Positions 33,264 through 42,122 of a stretch of 64,000 nucleotides of DNA are shown piece by piece. The stretch's first letter is position 1; the number at the start of each line of letters is the position of its first letter. A program made the translations under genes and the position numbers. The stretch comes from Propionicimonas sp. GTDB lineage: Bacteria; Actinomycetota; Actinomycetes; Propionibacteriales; Propionibacteriaceae. The notes below the pieces were generated by a model that saw only the letters and a list, made by a program, of their open reading frames with translations, was not told the origin of the DNA and ran no database searches. The stretch is taken from assembly GCF_029975155.1 (NCBI RefSeq), contig NZ_JARKPQ010000242.1, positions 1-64,000 of the forward strand, read 5' to 3'.

Positions 33264-33309
33264 CCCGGGCGTACCTTTGGATCCGACTTCGCGAGCTGGA
33301 GGGACCTGA

Positions 33310-34347
33310 GTGATCGACCTGCGCAGTGACACCGTCACCCGTCCAACCCCCGGCATGCTGGCGGCGATGGCGGCAGCACCAGTGGGCGACGACGTGTACG
33401 GCGAGGACCCGACGGTCAACGCCCTCGAAGCGCGGGTCGCGGCGCTGCTCGGTCACGAGGCCGGGCTGTTCTGTACGACCGGGTCGCTGGCGAACCTGCT
33501 CGGCGTGTGGTGCCTGGTCCAGCCCGGCCAGGAGGTGCTCTGCGACGTGCGGGCACACATCGCGCGAGCAGAGATGGGCGCGCACGGCGCACTCCACGGC
33601 ATCACGATGCGCACCTGGGACTCCCCGGACGGCGTGACCGACGCGGCGACGATCGCCGGGATGATCACGCCGAACGCCGGTCCCTACCTGGTCTCGACCG
33701 CCGCGGTCGCGCTGGAGAACACCCACAACTTCGGCGGCGGCACGGTGCAGCCCCACGAGCACCTGGTCGAGGTGTCCTGGCTCTGCCGCGAGGCGGGCGT
33801 CGGCCTGCACCTCGACGGCGCCCGGCTCTGGAACGCCCACGCGGCGACCGGGGTCGCCCTCGCCGACTACGGGACGCTCTTCGACACGGTCAACGTCTGC
33901 TTCTCCAAGGGCCTCGGGGCGCCGATCGGTTCGATGCTGGTCTCGTCCGCGGAGAACATCGCCCGCGCCCGGGTGCAGCGCAAGCGGCTCGGGTCGGGCT
34001 GGCGGCAGGCCGGGGTGCTCGCCGCAGCCGCCGACTACGCCATCGACCACCACCTGCCGCGGCTGGCGGACGACCACGTGGCCGCCGCGGCGTTCGCCAC
34101 CGAAGTGGCGGCGGCAGCTCCGTCCGCTGTGCAGCTGTCGAGTGTCACCACCAACATCGTCGTGCTCGACACCGGTGTCCTGTCCGCGGCCGACGTGGCC
34201 GCGAAGGCCGCGGAGGCGGGCGTCCTGGTGTCCGCCCTGGGCGCCCACATGGTGCGTGCGGTGACCCACCAGGAGGTGTCGGTCGAGCAGGCCGCCACCG
34301 CCGGACGGGTGGTCGGCGCGGTGCTCGCCGGGGTGCCGGCGACGTGA
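33310..34347 (+). CDS. ltaE: low-specificity L-threonine aldolase
   Basis: A 345-aa PLP enzyme splitting L-threonine (and allo-threonine) to glycine and acetaldehyde. [20 protein letters not shown] is the family start, [15 protein letters not shown] follows, [13 protein letters not shown] provides the cofactor Asp and Arg, and [15 protein letters not shown] carries the Schiff-base lysine. The GTG at 33310 gives the conserved N-terminus. Its stop overlaps the aroE start (GTGA), so it is coupled to shikimate genes although it is not part of that pathway. Confidence 0.95.
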   Translation: MIDLRSDTVTRPTPGMLAAMAAAPVGDDVYGEDPTVNALEARVAALLGHEAGLFCTTGSLANLLGVWCLVQPGQEVLCDVRAHIARAEMGAHGALHGITMRTWDSPDGVTDAATIAGMITPNAGPYLVSTAAVALENTHNFGGGTVQPHEHLVEVSWLCREAGVGLHLDGARLWNAHAATGVALADYGTLFDTVNVCFSKGLGAPIGSMLVSSAENIARARVQRKRLGSGWRQAGVLAAAADYAIDHHLPRLADDHVAAAAFATEVAAAAPSAVQLSSVTTNIVVLDTGVLSAADVAAKAAEAGVLVSALGAHMVRAVTHQEVSVEQAATAGRVVGAVLAGVPAT

Positions 34348-35189
34348 GGGCCGCGGTGCTGGGCTCGCCGATCGCCCACTCGCTGTCGCCGGTGCTGCAC
34401 AACGCCGGCTACGCGGCGCTCGGACTCGACGACTGGCACTACGAGCGGTTTGAGCTGCGGGCGGCCGACCTGCCCGGCTTCCTCGCCGGCCTGGACGACG
34501 ACTGGCGCGGGCTGAGCCTGACCATGCCGCTGAAGGAGGCCTGCCTGGAGGTCGCCGCCGAGTCCACGGCACTGGCGCGGCGGGCGAGGGCGGGGAACAC
34601 CCTGGTGCGCCGGCCGGACGGCGGCTGGCTGGCCGACAACACCGACGTCCCGGGCCTCGTGGACGCCCTGCGTCCGGCCTGGCGCTCCGACTGGCGGGCG
34701 ACGGCGGTGCTCGGCGCCGGCGCCACCGCCCGATCGGCGCTGCTCGGCCTCGCCGAGTTGGGCGTGCTGGACGTGGACGTCTACGCCCGCGACCCTGGCA
34801 AGGCGCAGGCGTTGACCCAGTGGGCTCCCGCAGACGTGAGGATCACGGCGCGGCCGCTCGACGAATGGGCTTCGGGCCGGCAGCCGGTCGTACTGTCCAC
34901 GCTGCCCGGAGGGGCGGCGGACAGCCTCGAATTGGCCGGTCCGCGCAGCGGGCTCCTGTTCGACGCCGTCTACGCCGGCTGGCCCACCCCGCTCGCGCGG
35001 CGGGCCGAGGCGGCCGGCATGGTGGTGATCGGCGGACTCGACCTGCTGGTGCACCAGGCCGCCCGCCAGTTCTCGCTCTTCACGGGACGGGAAGCTCCGC
35101 TCGAGGCCATGTTCGCGGCCGGTCGTGCCGCGCTGGCCCGTGAATCGCTCGTCGAGCCCGTCGAGACCTCGGCAACGGACCGCTCATGA
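34344..35189 (+). CDS. aroE: shikimate dehydrogenase
   Basis: A 281-aa NADP-linked enzyme reducing 3-dehydroshikimate to shikimate. AVLGSPIAHSLSPVLHNAGY is the substrate-binding start, LSLTMPLKEACLE carries the catalytic Lys, ADNTDVPGLVDAL the Asn/Asp pair, VLGAGATARSALLGL the nucleotide loop, and GLDLLVHQAARQFSLFTG the C-terminal helix. The last residues (SLVEPVETS) are encoded by a copy of the GTCGAG...GTCGAGACC dispersed element, so a repeat seems to have supplied the current C-terminus. It overlaps aroK by ATGA. Confidence 0.95.
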   Translation: MRAAVLGSPIAHSLSPVLHNAGYAALGLDDWHYERFELRAADLPGFLAGLDDDWRGLSLTMPLKEACLEVAAESTALARRARAGNTLVRRPDGGWLADNTDVPGLVDALRPAWRSDWRATAVLGAGATARSALLGLAELGVLDVDVYARDPGKAQALTQWAPADVRITARPLDEWASGRQPVVLSTLPGGAADSLELAGPRSGLLFDAVYAGWPTPLARRAEAAGMVVIGGLDLLVHQAARQFSLFTGREAPLEAMFAAGRAALARESLVEPVETSATDRS

Positions 35190-35665
35190 TCGTCCTGGTC
35201 GGCTTCATGGGGGCGGGCAAGACGACGGTCGGCCGGTTGCTGGCGCAGCGGCTCGGCCGTCCTTTCGTGGACGTCGACGAGGCCATCGAGGTGGCCACGC
35301 GCCGTCGCGTTCGCGACATCTTCGCCGCCGACGGCGAGCCCGGTTTCCGTCAGATCGAGGCGGACACGATCGCACGTCTCCTGGCCGGCGACGAGGTGGT
35401 CCTGGCCCTGGGCGGGGGAGCGCTCGGCACCCCGAGTGTGCGTGAGGCTCTGGCGGGCCACCGGGTGGTGCTGCTGGACATCCCGCTCGACGAGGCGCTC
35501 GCCCGGGTGGGCGACGATCCGTCCCGGCCGATGCTGGCCCGTCCCGACCTCGCGGAGGTCTACGCCGGCCGCCAGCAGGCATACCGCGACACCGCGTCCG
35601 TGGTCGTCCCCGTCGCCGGCCGCGCCCCCGCCGAGGTTGCCGCCGCCGTCCTGGCCGCGCTCTGA
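35186..35665 (+). CDS. aroK: shikimate kinase
   Basis: A 159-aa P-loop kinase that phosphorylates shikimate at the 3-hydroxyl. IVLVGFMGAGKTTVGRLLA is Walker A. VDVDEAIEVATRRRVRDIFA gives the shikimate-binding Asp, FRQIEADTIARLL the Arg/Glu, LALGGGALGTPSVREAL the GGG motif and RPMLAR the lid Arg. Length and order are normal. It is followed 85 bases later by aroQ, with a GGTCGAGCC...GAGACC repeat between. Confidence 0.96.
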   Translation: MIVLVGFMGAGKTTVGRLLAQRLGRPFVDVDEAIEVATRRRVRDIFAADGEPGFRQIEADTIARLLAGDEVVLALGGGALGTPSVREALAGHRVVLLDIPLDEALARVGDDPSRPMLARPDLAEVYAGRQQAYRDTASVVVPVAGRAPAEVAAAVLAAL

Positions 35666-35750
35666 CCGCCCGGGGACGGTTCCTCTCTCGGTCCAGAACC
35701 GATGGTCGAGCCTGTCGAGACCTCTGCACCAGTGATGGGAGAGTAACCCC

Positions 35751-36191
35751 ATGGACGTGCTCGTCATCAACGGACCCAATCTGAACACGCTCGGCACCCG
35801 GGAACCGGAGGTCTACGGGTCCACCACCCTGGCCGTCATCGAGGCCGGTCTGGTCGCCCAGGGCGCCGCGGCCGGGCTGGACGTGGACACCTTCCAGAGC
35901 AACCACGAGGGCGCGATCATCGATCGGCTGCACGCCGCGCGCTCCGACGGCACGCGGTTCGTGATCATCAACCCGGGCGCGTTCACGCATACGTCGGTGG
36001 CGATCCGAGACGCGTTCGCCGCGGTCGAGATCCCGTTCTGCGAGGTGCACATCTCCAACGTCCATGCGCGCGAGGAGTTCCGCCGGCGCTCCTACCTGGC
36101 CGACCAGGCCGTCGGGGTGCTGGCCGGCTTCGGCGCTTTCGGGTACACGATGGCCATGGAGTTCGTGATCGACCAGCTGAAGGGGCAATGA
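35751..36191 (+). CDS. aroQ: 3-dehydroquinate dehydratase, type II
   Basis: A 146-aa enzyme converting 3-dehydroquinate to 3-dehydroshikimate. [21 protein letters not shown] contains the catalytic Arg and Tyr lid, [16 protein letters not shown] the Asn and His region, [16 protein letters not shown] the substrate pocket, and [19 protein letters not shown] the catalytic His. An AGAG-type ribosome binding site precedes the ATG. AroB is not in the window. Confidence 0.97.
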   Translation: MDVLVINGPNLNTLGTREPEVYGSTTLAVIEAGLVAQGAAAGLDVDTFQSNHEGAIIDRLHAARSDGTRFVIINPGAFTHTSVAIRDAFAAVEIPFCEVHISNVHAREEFRRRSYLADQAVGVLAGFGAFGYTMAMEFVIDQLKGQ

Positions 36192-36192
36192 C

Positions 36193-36834
36193 ATGCAGCT
36201 CACCCATCTGGGTCACTCCGCCGTCCTCGTCGAGGCCGGTGACGTCCGCATCCTGATCGACCCGGGCAACTTCTCCGACGCCTGGCACGACCTCACCGAT
36301 CTGGACGCGATCCTGGTCACCCACCTGCATCCCGATCACATCGATCCCGCGCACGCGCCCGCTCTGGTGGCGGCGAACCCGCAGGCCCGCGTGCTGGTCG
36401 AGCCGGGCGTGCCCGACGCCGTCCCGCTGGACCGGGCCGAGCCACTCGCCGCCGACACCACTGTCGAGTTGGGCGGGGTCCGGGTCGCCGCGGTCGGCGG
36501 CCTGCACGCCGTGATCCACCGGGACATCCCGCGGATCGGCAACGTGGGTCTGGTGGTCACCGCGGAGGGCGAGCCCACCTTCTTCCATCCCGGTGACAGC
36601 CTGGCCGCGATCCCCGAGGGAGTGGACGTGCTGGCCGTCCCCGCCTACGGCCCGTGGGCCGCGATGAAGGAGACCGTCGACTTCGCCCGCGAGGTGGCCG
36701 CGCCACAGGGTTTCCCGATCCACGACGGCCTGCTCAACGAGCGCGGCTGGTCGCTGGTGTTCAACCGGATCCGCGAGATGACCCCCTGCCAGCTCGTCGA
36801 TCTGCGCGGCAAGGGTCCCTGGACCCCCGCCTGA
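36193..36834 (+). CDS. metallo-beta-lactamase-fold hydrolase (UlaG-like)
   Basis: A 213-aa MBL-fold protein. LTHLGHSAVLVEAGDVRILI opens the fold, ILVTHLHPDHID is the zinc motif H-x-H-x-D-H, and FFHPGDSLAAIPEGVDVLAV provides the later His and Asp. MKETVDFAREVAAPQGFPIHDG gives the last metal His. Such proteins often hydrolyse phosphodiester or lactone bonds of unknown small substrates. It begins two bases after aroQ and is probably cotranscribed. A perfect inverted repeat just after the stop may end the message. Confidence 0.9.
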   Translation: MQLTHLGHSAVLVEAGDVRILIDPGNFSDAWHDLTDLDAILVTHLHPDHIDPAHAPALVAANPQARVLVEPGVPDAVPLDRAEPLAADTTVELGGVRVAAVGGLHAVIHRDIPRIGNVGLVVTAEGEPTFFHPGDSLAAIPEGVDVLAVPAYGPWAAMKETVDFAREVAAPQGFPIHDGLLNERGWSLVFNRIREMTPCQLVDLRGKGPWTPA

Positions 36835-36898
36835 ACGGTAAGGGGACGGTTCCTTTACCGTTCACCTGAACGGTAAAGGAACCGTCCCCTTACCGTTC
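36833..36898. terminator. perfect 31-base inverted repeat between convergent genes
   Basis: A 31-base sequence starting GAACGGTAAGGGGACGGTTC (36833-36863) is followed after 4 bases by its exact reverse complement (36868-36898). Each arm also has GAACGGTAA...TTACCGTTC ends, so it can fold locally. It lies between the stops of the MBL gene and the PASTA kinase gene and suits a bidirectional terminator. The same 31-mer occurs twice more at 44178 and 44257, so it is also a dispersed repeat. Confidence 0.75.
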
Positions 36899-36914
36899 AG
36901 AATCCCGATCTGGA

Positions 36915-38915
36915 TCAGCTGACGTAGATCGTCACGGTCGAGCCTTTGGGCGCCTGCTGGCCCTCCCCGGGATCGCTGTAGGCAACCCGGTTGAAGAAGC
37001 CGTTGGAGTCGACCACCTTCACCTCGAAACCGGCCTTCTTGAGCTTTTCGGTCGCCTGGTCGACGGTCAGCAGCCGGACGTTCGGCACCGTGATCATCTC
37101 CGGTCCCTTCGAGACCGTGAGCGTGATCGTGCCGCCGCGTTCCAGGGTGCCCTTCTTCGGGTCCTGCGACGCCACGCTGCCGGCGGGGACCTTCGTGCTG
37201 AACACGTCCTCCGGTGCGCGGACCACGTGGAGCTTCAGGTCCTCGAAGTAGGCCTTCGCCTCATCGAAGGTCTTGCCGACGACGCTGGTGATCTTCACCG
37301 GCGGGGGGCCGTTGGAGATGTTGAGGCCGACCGCCGTCCCCGGCTTGACCATCTCGCCGGCCTTGATCGTGCCGTTCACGACGAATCCGACCTCGATGTT
37401 CTCGCTGTAGACCTCTTTGTCCTTGCCGCGGGTCAGATGGGCCTCGATCAGGGCGGCCTCTGCAGCTTCGGGCGTCTTCCCGGACAGGAACGGCACCGCG
37501 TAGCGCTCCTGCCCCTTCGAGAGGTACGCGACGACCGTGCCACCGCGCAGCACGCGGTCGCCCGCCGTCGGGTTGGTGCGGGTCACCTGGTTGACCGGGA
37601 CGGTCTCGCTGTACTCCTGCTGGAAGTCCAGCAGCAGGCCGTGCTCGGCAGCGAGCTTCGTGGCCTTGTCGCGGGTGAGGTTGTCGAAGTCGGGCGTGGT
37701 GGTGAACCGCCCCGCAAGGAAGTACCAGGCGCCGACACCGAGCACGGCGGTGACCAGGAGCAGGAGCACCAGCGAGACCGCTCCCCGGCGCCGCTTGCGC
37801 GCCTGGCGCTGCTGCAGCGGGACGGCGGCCGGGCTGGGCAGCGGCAGACTGTCGTAGTAGGGCATGCCGTCGGCTGCACCCGGGTGGCTCGGGCTCATCG
37901 GAGTGGACGGGGTGAAGCGCAGGGTCGCCGTCCGCTGCACCTCGTCCAGATGGCCGGCGACGGCCGGGACCTGCACGGTCAGCTGGGTGGCGGCGTCCAG
38001 GCTGGTCTCGCGCATCCGCGCGGTGAGCAGCGGGTCGTCCATCACGCCGCGCTCGATCGCCTCCCGCGCCTGGCGAAGGTGGTCGAGCAGCACTTTCGCG
38101 TCCGCCGGACGGTCGGCCGGCTGCCGCGCCGCCGCGGCCATGACGAGGGCGTCCAGGTAGGGCGGGACGGCCGAGCGCGTGTCCCGCCACTGGGCCGGCG
38201 CACTCGCCGACGGCGGCGTGATCTCGTTGTGGACGTGGCTGTACGCCACCTGGATCGGCGTGTCCCCGGTGTGCGGCTTCTTCCCGGTGAGCATCTCGAA
38301 GAGCAGGATGCCGAGGGCGTAGACGTCGCAGCGGGTGTCGGCATGGCCGTGGGTGACGAGCTCGGGGGCGATGTAGGAGACGGTGCCGATCAGCATGCCC
38401 TGCGCGGTCGCGGTGTGCGCGGTGACGGCACGGGCCAGCCCGAAGTCGGCCACCTTGATCTGGCCGCGGGTGGAGATCAGGACGTTCTCCGGCTTGAGGT
38501 CGCGGTGGATGATGCCGGCCTCGTGCGCCGCCGCGACCGCGGCGGTCACCGGGATGATCAGGTCGAGCACCCGCTGCGGTTCCAGCGGTGCCTCGCGCGT
38601 GATCAGGTGGCGCAGGGTCGATCCCTCGACGTACTCCATCACCATGTAGGGACGGCCGGCGTCCATGCCCTGGTCGAACACGGAGACCACGTTGGGGTGC
38701 GAGAGGCGCGCGGCGGCGCGGGCCTCACGGTCGAAGCGGCTGGAGAAGTCCTGGTCGCTGCCGAGGTTGTCGTGCATGACCTTGACCGCCACGGTGCGCG
38801 TCAGTCTACGGTCGGTGGCGAGGTACACCGTCGCCATGCCGCCGCGGGCGAGCTTGCGGAGGATCTCGTACCGACCGTCCAGCACGTGCCCCAGTAGGGG
38901 GTCGGTGTTGCTCAT
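36915..38915 (-). CDS. pknL: Ser/Thr protein kinase with PASTA repeats
   Basis: A 666-aa bitopic kinase. The kinase domain (about 14-285) has ARGGMATVYLATD (Gly loop), AVKVM (K45), IIHRDLKPENVL (D139, N144) and ADFGLARAV (D157), followed by GTVSYIAPEL. A juxtamembrane linker follows, then a basic stop and one transmembrane helix at about 380-400. Four PASTA-type repeats (about 405-666) lie outside the cell and bind muropeptide-like ligands. It probably senses cell-wall state and phosphorylates division and metabolic proteins. Position near aroG and plsC resembles mycobacterial pknL, from which the symbol is borrowed with caution. The start ATG at 38915 gives the normal N-terminus. Confidence 0.94.
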   Translation of the reverse strand: MSNTDPLLGHVLDGRYEILRKLARGGMATVYLATDRRLTRTVAVKVMHDNLGSDQDFSSRFDREARAAARLSHPNVVSVFDQGMDAGRPYMVMEYVEGSTLRHLITREAPLEPQRVLDLIIPVTAAVAAAHEAGIIHRDLKPENVLISTRGQIKVADFGLARAVTAHTATAQGMLIGTVSYIAPELVTHGHADTRCDVYALGILLFEMLTGKKPHTGDTPIQVAYSHVHNEITPPSASAPAQWRDTRSAVPPYLDALVMAAAARQPADRPADAKVLLDHLRQAREAIERGVMDDPLLTARMRETSLDAATQLTVQVPAVAGHLDEVQRTATLRFTPSTPMSPSHPGAADGMPYYDSLPLPSPAAVPLQQRQARKRRRGAVSLVLLLLVTAVLGVGAWYFLAGRFTTTPDFDNLTRDKATKLAAEHGLLLDFQQEYSETVPVNQVTRTNPTAGDRVLRGGTVVAYLSKGQERYAVPFLSGKTPEAAEAALIEAHLTRGKDKEVYSENIEVGFVVNGTIKAGEMVKPGTAVGLNISNGPPPVKITSVVGKTFDEAKAYFEDLKLHVVRAPEDVFSTKVPAGSVASQDPKKGTLERGGTITLTVSKGPEMITVPNVRLLTVDQATEKLKKAGFEVKVVDSNGFFNRVAYSDPGEGQQAPKGSTVTIYVS

Positions 38916-39033
38916 GGTCGTCACTCGTGGCTCCGGACAAGTCGGGGAAGTAGGCCGTCCAGACCTAGAGGCGATTGTAGGTGCGCTCGACAAGTTCATC
39001 GTTGTCAACGCGCCGTGGCCGTAGGCTGGACAG

Positions 39034-39741
39034 GTGACCGCGCTACTCGGACTGGCGACCCGGTTGGGACTGGCCCGCCTGCTGCTGATCACCGGCGCCG
39101 GGCGTGAACGGCCCGACCTGGCCGCGTTCGTGGACGCCTGCTTCGCCGGTGGCGTCGACATCATGCAGCTGCGAGACCCCAGCGCCGACCGGGCGGACCT
39201 GCTCGGCGCGCTCACCCTGATGCGGGCGGCCGGGCACCGCTACCAGGGGCTGGTCAGCGTGTACGAGTCGGTGTCGCTGGCGGAGGAGTTCCAGGCGGAC
39301 CTGCTGCACCTGCCCGAGCGGGGCGAGCAGGCGAGGAAGGCGCGTCGGCACCTGCACCGGTGGGCGCTGATCGGACGGTCGTGCCACTCCCGCGAGCAGG
39401 TGGACGCGGCTCTCGCCGATCCGGACGTGAACTACCTGACCGTCGGCCCTGTCTTCGCCGGCCTGACCCCTGACTCCGGCCTCGAACTGGTGCGGTACGC
39501 CACGACGGTTGCCCCGCCCCCGGATCCGTCCGCGAAGCCGTGGTTCGCCGTCGGCGGGATCACCGCCGCCACGCTGGATCAGGTGCTCGCCGCCGGGGCG
39601 AAACGGATCGCCGTCTCCCGCGCGATCACCGCTGCCCACGATCCCGAGGCCGCCGCGATCGCCCTCAAGGACCGCCTGCGCAGCGCGTGGAACGCCGACC
39701 CCGCCATGCAGGCCCTCACCCTGGAGGTCTTCCGCCACTGA
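39034..39741 (+). CDS. thiE: thiamine-phosphate synthase
   Basis: A 235-aa TIM-barrel enzyme joining HMP-pyrophosphate and HET-phosphate. GGVDIMQLRDPSADRADLLG is the substrate-binding strand (QLR), IGRSCHSREQVDAALADPDV the middle and YLTVGPVFAGLTPDSGLEL the GPxF loop. WFAVGGITAATLDQVLAAGAKRIAVSRAI closes the phosphate site; it is quoted here in part as AVGGITAATLDQVLAAG. The GTG start at 39034 is divergent from the kinase, with 118 bases between. The end (EVFRH) is slightly longer than usual. Confidence 0.9.
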   Translation: MTALLGLATRLGLARLLLITGAGRERPDLAAFVDACFAGGVDIMQLRDPSADRADLLGALTLMRAAGHRYQGLVSVYESVSLAEEFQADLLHLPERGEQARKARRHLHRWALIGRSCHSREQVDAALADPDVNYLTVGPVFAGLTPDSGLELVRYATTVAPPPDPSAKPWFAVGGITAATLDQVLAAGAKRIAVSRAITAAHDPEAAAIALKDRLRSAWNADPAMQALTLEVFRH

Positions 39742-39757
39742 CCCTGGTCGCCTCGCC

Positions 39758-39863
39758 GGATCGTTGGTCGAGGTCTCCCCGGCCGGATCGTTGGTCGAGG
39801 TCTCCCCGCCCGATCGTTGGTCGAGGTCCCCCGCCCGATCGTTGGTCGAGCTTGTCGAGACCT
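39758..39863. repeat. tandem GGATCGTTGGTCGAGGTCT repeats
   Basis: Four imperfect copies of a 26-base unit (starting GATCGTTGGTCGAGGTC) run from 39758 to 39840 and end in a full GGTCGAGCTTGTCGAGACC element at 39844-39863. They are of the same family as the 33.1 kb array. They lie between thiE and the convergent moaE gene, where no coding signal remains. Confidence 0.75.
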
Positions 39864-39932
39864 GGGCGCGGGGCTGTCGGGACCTGGGCTGGGTGTCGAC
39901 GAGTTCGACGAGTGGTCGGGGGAGGGCCGGTC

Positions 39933-40364
39933 TCAGAGGCCTGACCAGCGGTAGGAGCCATCGGCCTCGAACTGCTGCTTCCAGATCGGGAGTTCGGCCT
40001 TCACCCGCTCGACGACCTGCTCGCACACGGCGAACGCCAGCCGCCGGTGTGGCGCGGACACGGCGACGACGAAGGCGTTCTCGCCGACGGTCAGGTGTCC
40101 GATCCGATGGACGGTGGCCACCGCGGCCTCTCCGTCCGGGTCGGCGGTGGCCAGGACGGCGGCGGCGATCTGGCCGATCCGCTCGGTCGCCGAGGGGTGG
40201 GCGGTGTAGTCCAGGGACACGACCGTCCCTGCTGCCTGCGGATCGTGGTCGCGGACCACGCCGACGAACAGCGCCACCGCGCCGGCGTCCGCTCGCGAGA
40301 CACGGGCGAGCAGATCGGCCGGGTCGACCGGCGCGTCCCGGACCTCCGCGAGCACCACGCCCAT
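39933..40364 (-). CDS. moaE: molybdopterin synthase catalytic subunit
   Basis: A 143-aa large subunit that transfers sulfur from MoaD to precursor Z. VALFVGVVRDHDPQAAGTV is the family start, LDYTAHPSATERIGQIAAAV follows, VHRIGHLTVGENAFVVAVSA contains HR.G and AFVVAV, and RVKAELPIWKQQFEADGSYRW carries the active-site lysines (KxxxPIWK). The ATG overlaps the mogA stop (ATGA). MoaD is not adjacent. Confidence 0.95.
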   Translation of the reverse strand: MGVVLAEVRDAPVDPADLLARVSRADAGAVALFVGVVRDHDPQAAGTVVSLDYTAHPSATERIGQIAAAVLATADPDGEAAVATVHRIGHLTVGENAFVVAVSAPHRRLAFAVCEQVVERVKAELPIWKQQFEADGSYRWSGL

Positions 40365-40852
40365 CAGTGGTCCCCGCCCGTCAGCTGGTCGAGCACGTGC
40401 GCCACCAGCGGCAACACGACCTCGACTCCCTCCAGTGCTGCCTGCGGGCTGCCGGGCAGGTTCACCACGAGCGCTCCGCCGGAGCCGTCCACCGCGTCGA
40501 CCACTCCGGCGATTCCCCTGGTCAGGGCGGCATGGAGGGCCTTCTCGGCGCCCCGGGACCGCAGCAGTTCCGCGATCCCGGGCAACTCGCGGTCGATGAC
40601 CGTCCGCGTGCCCTCGGGGGTGCGGTCGCGCGGCCCGACACCGGTTCCGCCCGTGGTCACGATCAGCCGGGCGGCAGCGTCGAGGGCCTCGAGCAGGGCT
40701 GCTCGCACGCTGTCGGAGCCGTCCGGTGCGATGACGACGTCCACCTCATATCCGGCGGCGGCCAGCGCCTCGGCCAGCACGGGTCCGGACACGTCGGCGC
40801 GCACGCCGGCCGCGCAGCGATCGGACACGGTGATCACCCGGCACTTCGGCAT
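40364..40852 (-). CDS. mogA: molybdopterin adenylyltransferase / MogA-MoaB family
   Basis: A 162-aa MoCF-biosynthesis protein that adenylates molybdopterin before metal insertion. VITVSDRCAAGVRADVSGPV gives the S-D-R-x6-D-x-S-G-P motif, LIVTTGGTGVGPRDRTPEGT the TTGGTG phosphate loop and DRTPE, and ALVVNLPGSPQAALEGVEVV the C-terminal NLPG-S-P. It heads a two-gene unit with moaE and runs toward it. Confidence 0.95.
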   Translation of the reverse strand: MPKCRVITVSDRCAAGVRADVSGPVLAEALAAAGYEVDVVIAPDGSDSVRAALLEALDAAARLIVTTGGTGVGPRDRTPEGTRTVIDRELPGIAELLRSRGAEKALHAALTRGIAGVVDAVDGSGGALVVNLPGSPQAALEGVEVVLPLVAHVLDQLTGGDH

Positions 40853-40921
40853 GCGCCCACCCTAACCACCGGCGGCGCCGCGCTCACCAGCAGGCTCACG
40901 ACGACGCCCGGACCGTCGCTC

Positions 40922-41007
40922 CGAACGGGACAAAACCGACACGCGATGCGCGAACTGCGCGGTCAGCGCGTTGGATCTGCATCTCGCGGCAGTTCTGTCC
41001 CGTTTCG
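40922..41007. repeat. long imperfect inverted repeat
   Basis: CGAACGGGACAAAAC (40922-40936) and TTCTGTCCCGTTTCG (40993-41007) are near-inverted. Inside them CGAACTGC and GCAGTTC also pair. It lies downstream of modC on the minus strand and upstream of mogA, so a terminator or a small non-autonomous element are both possible. Confidence 0.45.
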
Positions 41008-41045
41008 CCGCGGGGGCCGGGCTCGCAGGACGCGCGGCGGCGGCC

Positions 41046-42122
41046 TCAGCGACCGTACAGGCGGACCGATGTGGCCTTGATCGCCGCCCGCACCGGGCTA
41101 CCGGGATGCAGGGCGAGTTCCGCGACGGCCTGGGCGGTGAGGTCCGCGGACAGGGCGTGCCCGGCCAGCGACAGATGAACCCGGACGACCTGGCCGCGCG
41201 GCTCGATCCCGGTCACCTCCGCGGCCAGCACGTTTCGCGGGCTGCCGCCCGGTTCGGCCAGGTGCAGGCTGACTGCCTCCGGCGGCACGCTGGCCAGCCC
41301 TTCCATGCCGGGGGTGAGTGGCTGGTCTGTGTCCGAGAGCCCCCGCAGCAGGACACCGGGGGCGAGCTCGAGCGCGTCGGTGCCGACCGCGATCCCGGAG
41401 AGCAGGTTCGTGCCGCCCAACTGTGCGAGGAAGCCCGTCGGCGGGCGCGCCAGCAGGTCCGCGGTCTCACCGCTGGCGACCACCCGGCCGGCCTCCACCA
41501 CGCCCACCCGGTCGGCGATGGTCCAGATGTCCAGCACCTCGTGGGTGACCAGCAGCGCGGTCCGGTTCCGCAGCCGGGTCGCCAGCGCGTGCCGCACCTC
41601 CGCGGCGACCGCGATGTCGAGGCCGGCGAGCGGCTCGTCGAGCAGCACGACGTCGGGGTCGGTGGCCAGTGCGCGCGCGATCGCCACCCGTTGGGCCTGG
41701 CCGCCGGACAGCTGGTGGGCACGCCTGGACGCGAACTCCGCGCAGCCGACCGCGGCGAGCTCGGCCTGCGCCCGCTCCTTCGCCGCGGCCCGGGACGAGC
41801 CGGTGGCCAGCGGCCCGAACATCACGTTGGCCAGCACGTCCAGGTGCGGGAACAGCGCGGGACGCTGGGTCAGCAGCGCCACGTGGCGCCGGTGCGGGGG
41901 CATGACGACGGTCGCAGAGCCTGTCGAAGCCTCCGCCACCGTCCGCTCGCCGATCCGCACCGTGCCGGACGTGGGCGCGACCAGCCCGGCGACCAGGTGC
42001 AGCAGGGTGGTCTTACCCGAGCCGTTCGGGCCGACGACGGCCACCACCGAGCCGGACGGGACGTCCAGCGCGAGGTCCACCTCACGGCCGGCGACGGCCG
42101 CCTGGACAGCCAGCCCGGTCAC
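41046..42122 (-). CDS. modC: molybdate ABC transporter ATP-binding protein
   Basis: A 358-aa ATPase of molybdate import. VVGPNGSGKTTLLHLVAG is Walker A, LSGGQAQRVAIARALA the signature, and VVLLDEPLAGLD Walker B. VTHEV is the switch. The last part (from about residue 285) is a Mop/TOBE domain: NVLAAEVTGIEPRGQVVRVH followed by AIKATSVRLYGR, which binds molybdate for feedback. The GTG at 42122 overlaps the modB stop. Confidence 0.96.
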   Translation of the reverse strand: MTGLAVQAAVAGREVDLALDVPSGSVVAVVGPNGSGKTTLLHLVAGLVAPTSGTVRIGERTVAEASTGSATVVMPPHRRHVALLTQRPALFPHLDVLANVMFGPLATGSSRAAAKERAQAELAAVGCAEFASRRAHQLSGGQAQRVAIARALATDPDVVLLDEPLAGLDIAVAAEVRHALATRLRNRTALLVTHEVLDIWTIADRVGVVEAGRVVASGETADLLARPPTGFLAQLGGTNLLSGIAVGTDALELAPGVLLRGLSDTDQPLTPGMEGLASVPPEAVSLHLAEPGGSPRNVLAAEVTGIEPRGQVVRVHLSLAGHALSADLTAQAVAELALHPGSPVRAAIKATSVRLYGR

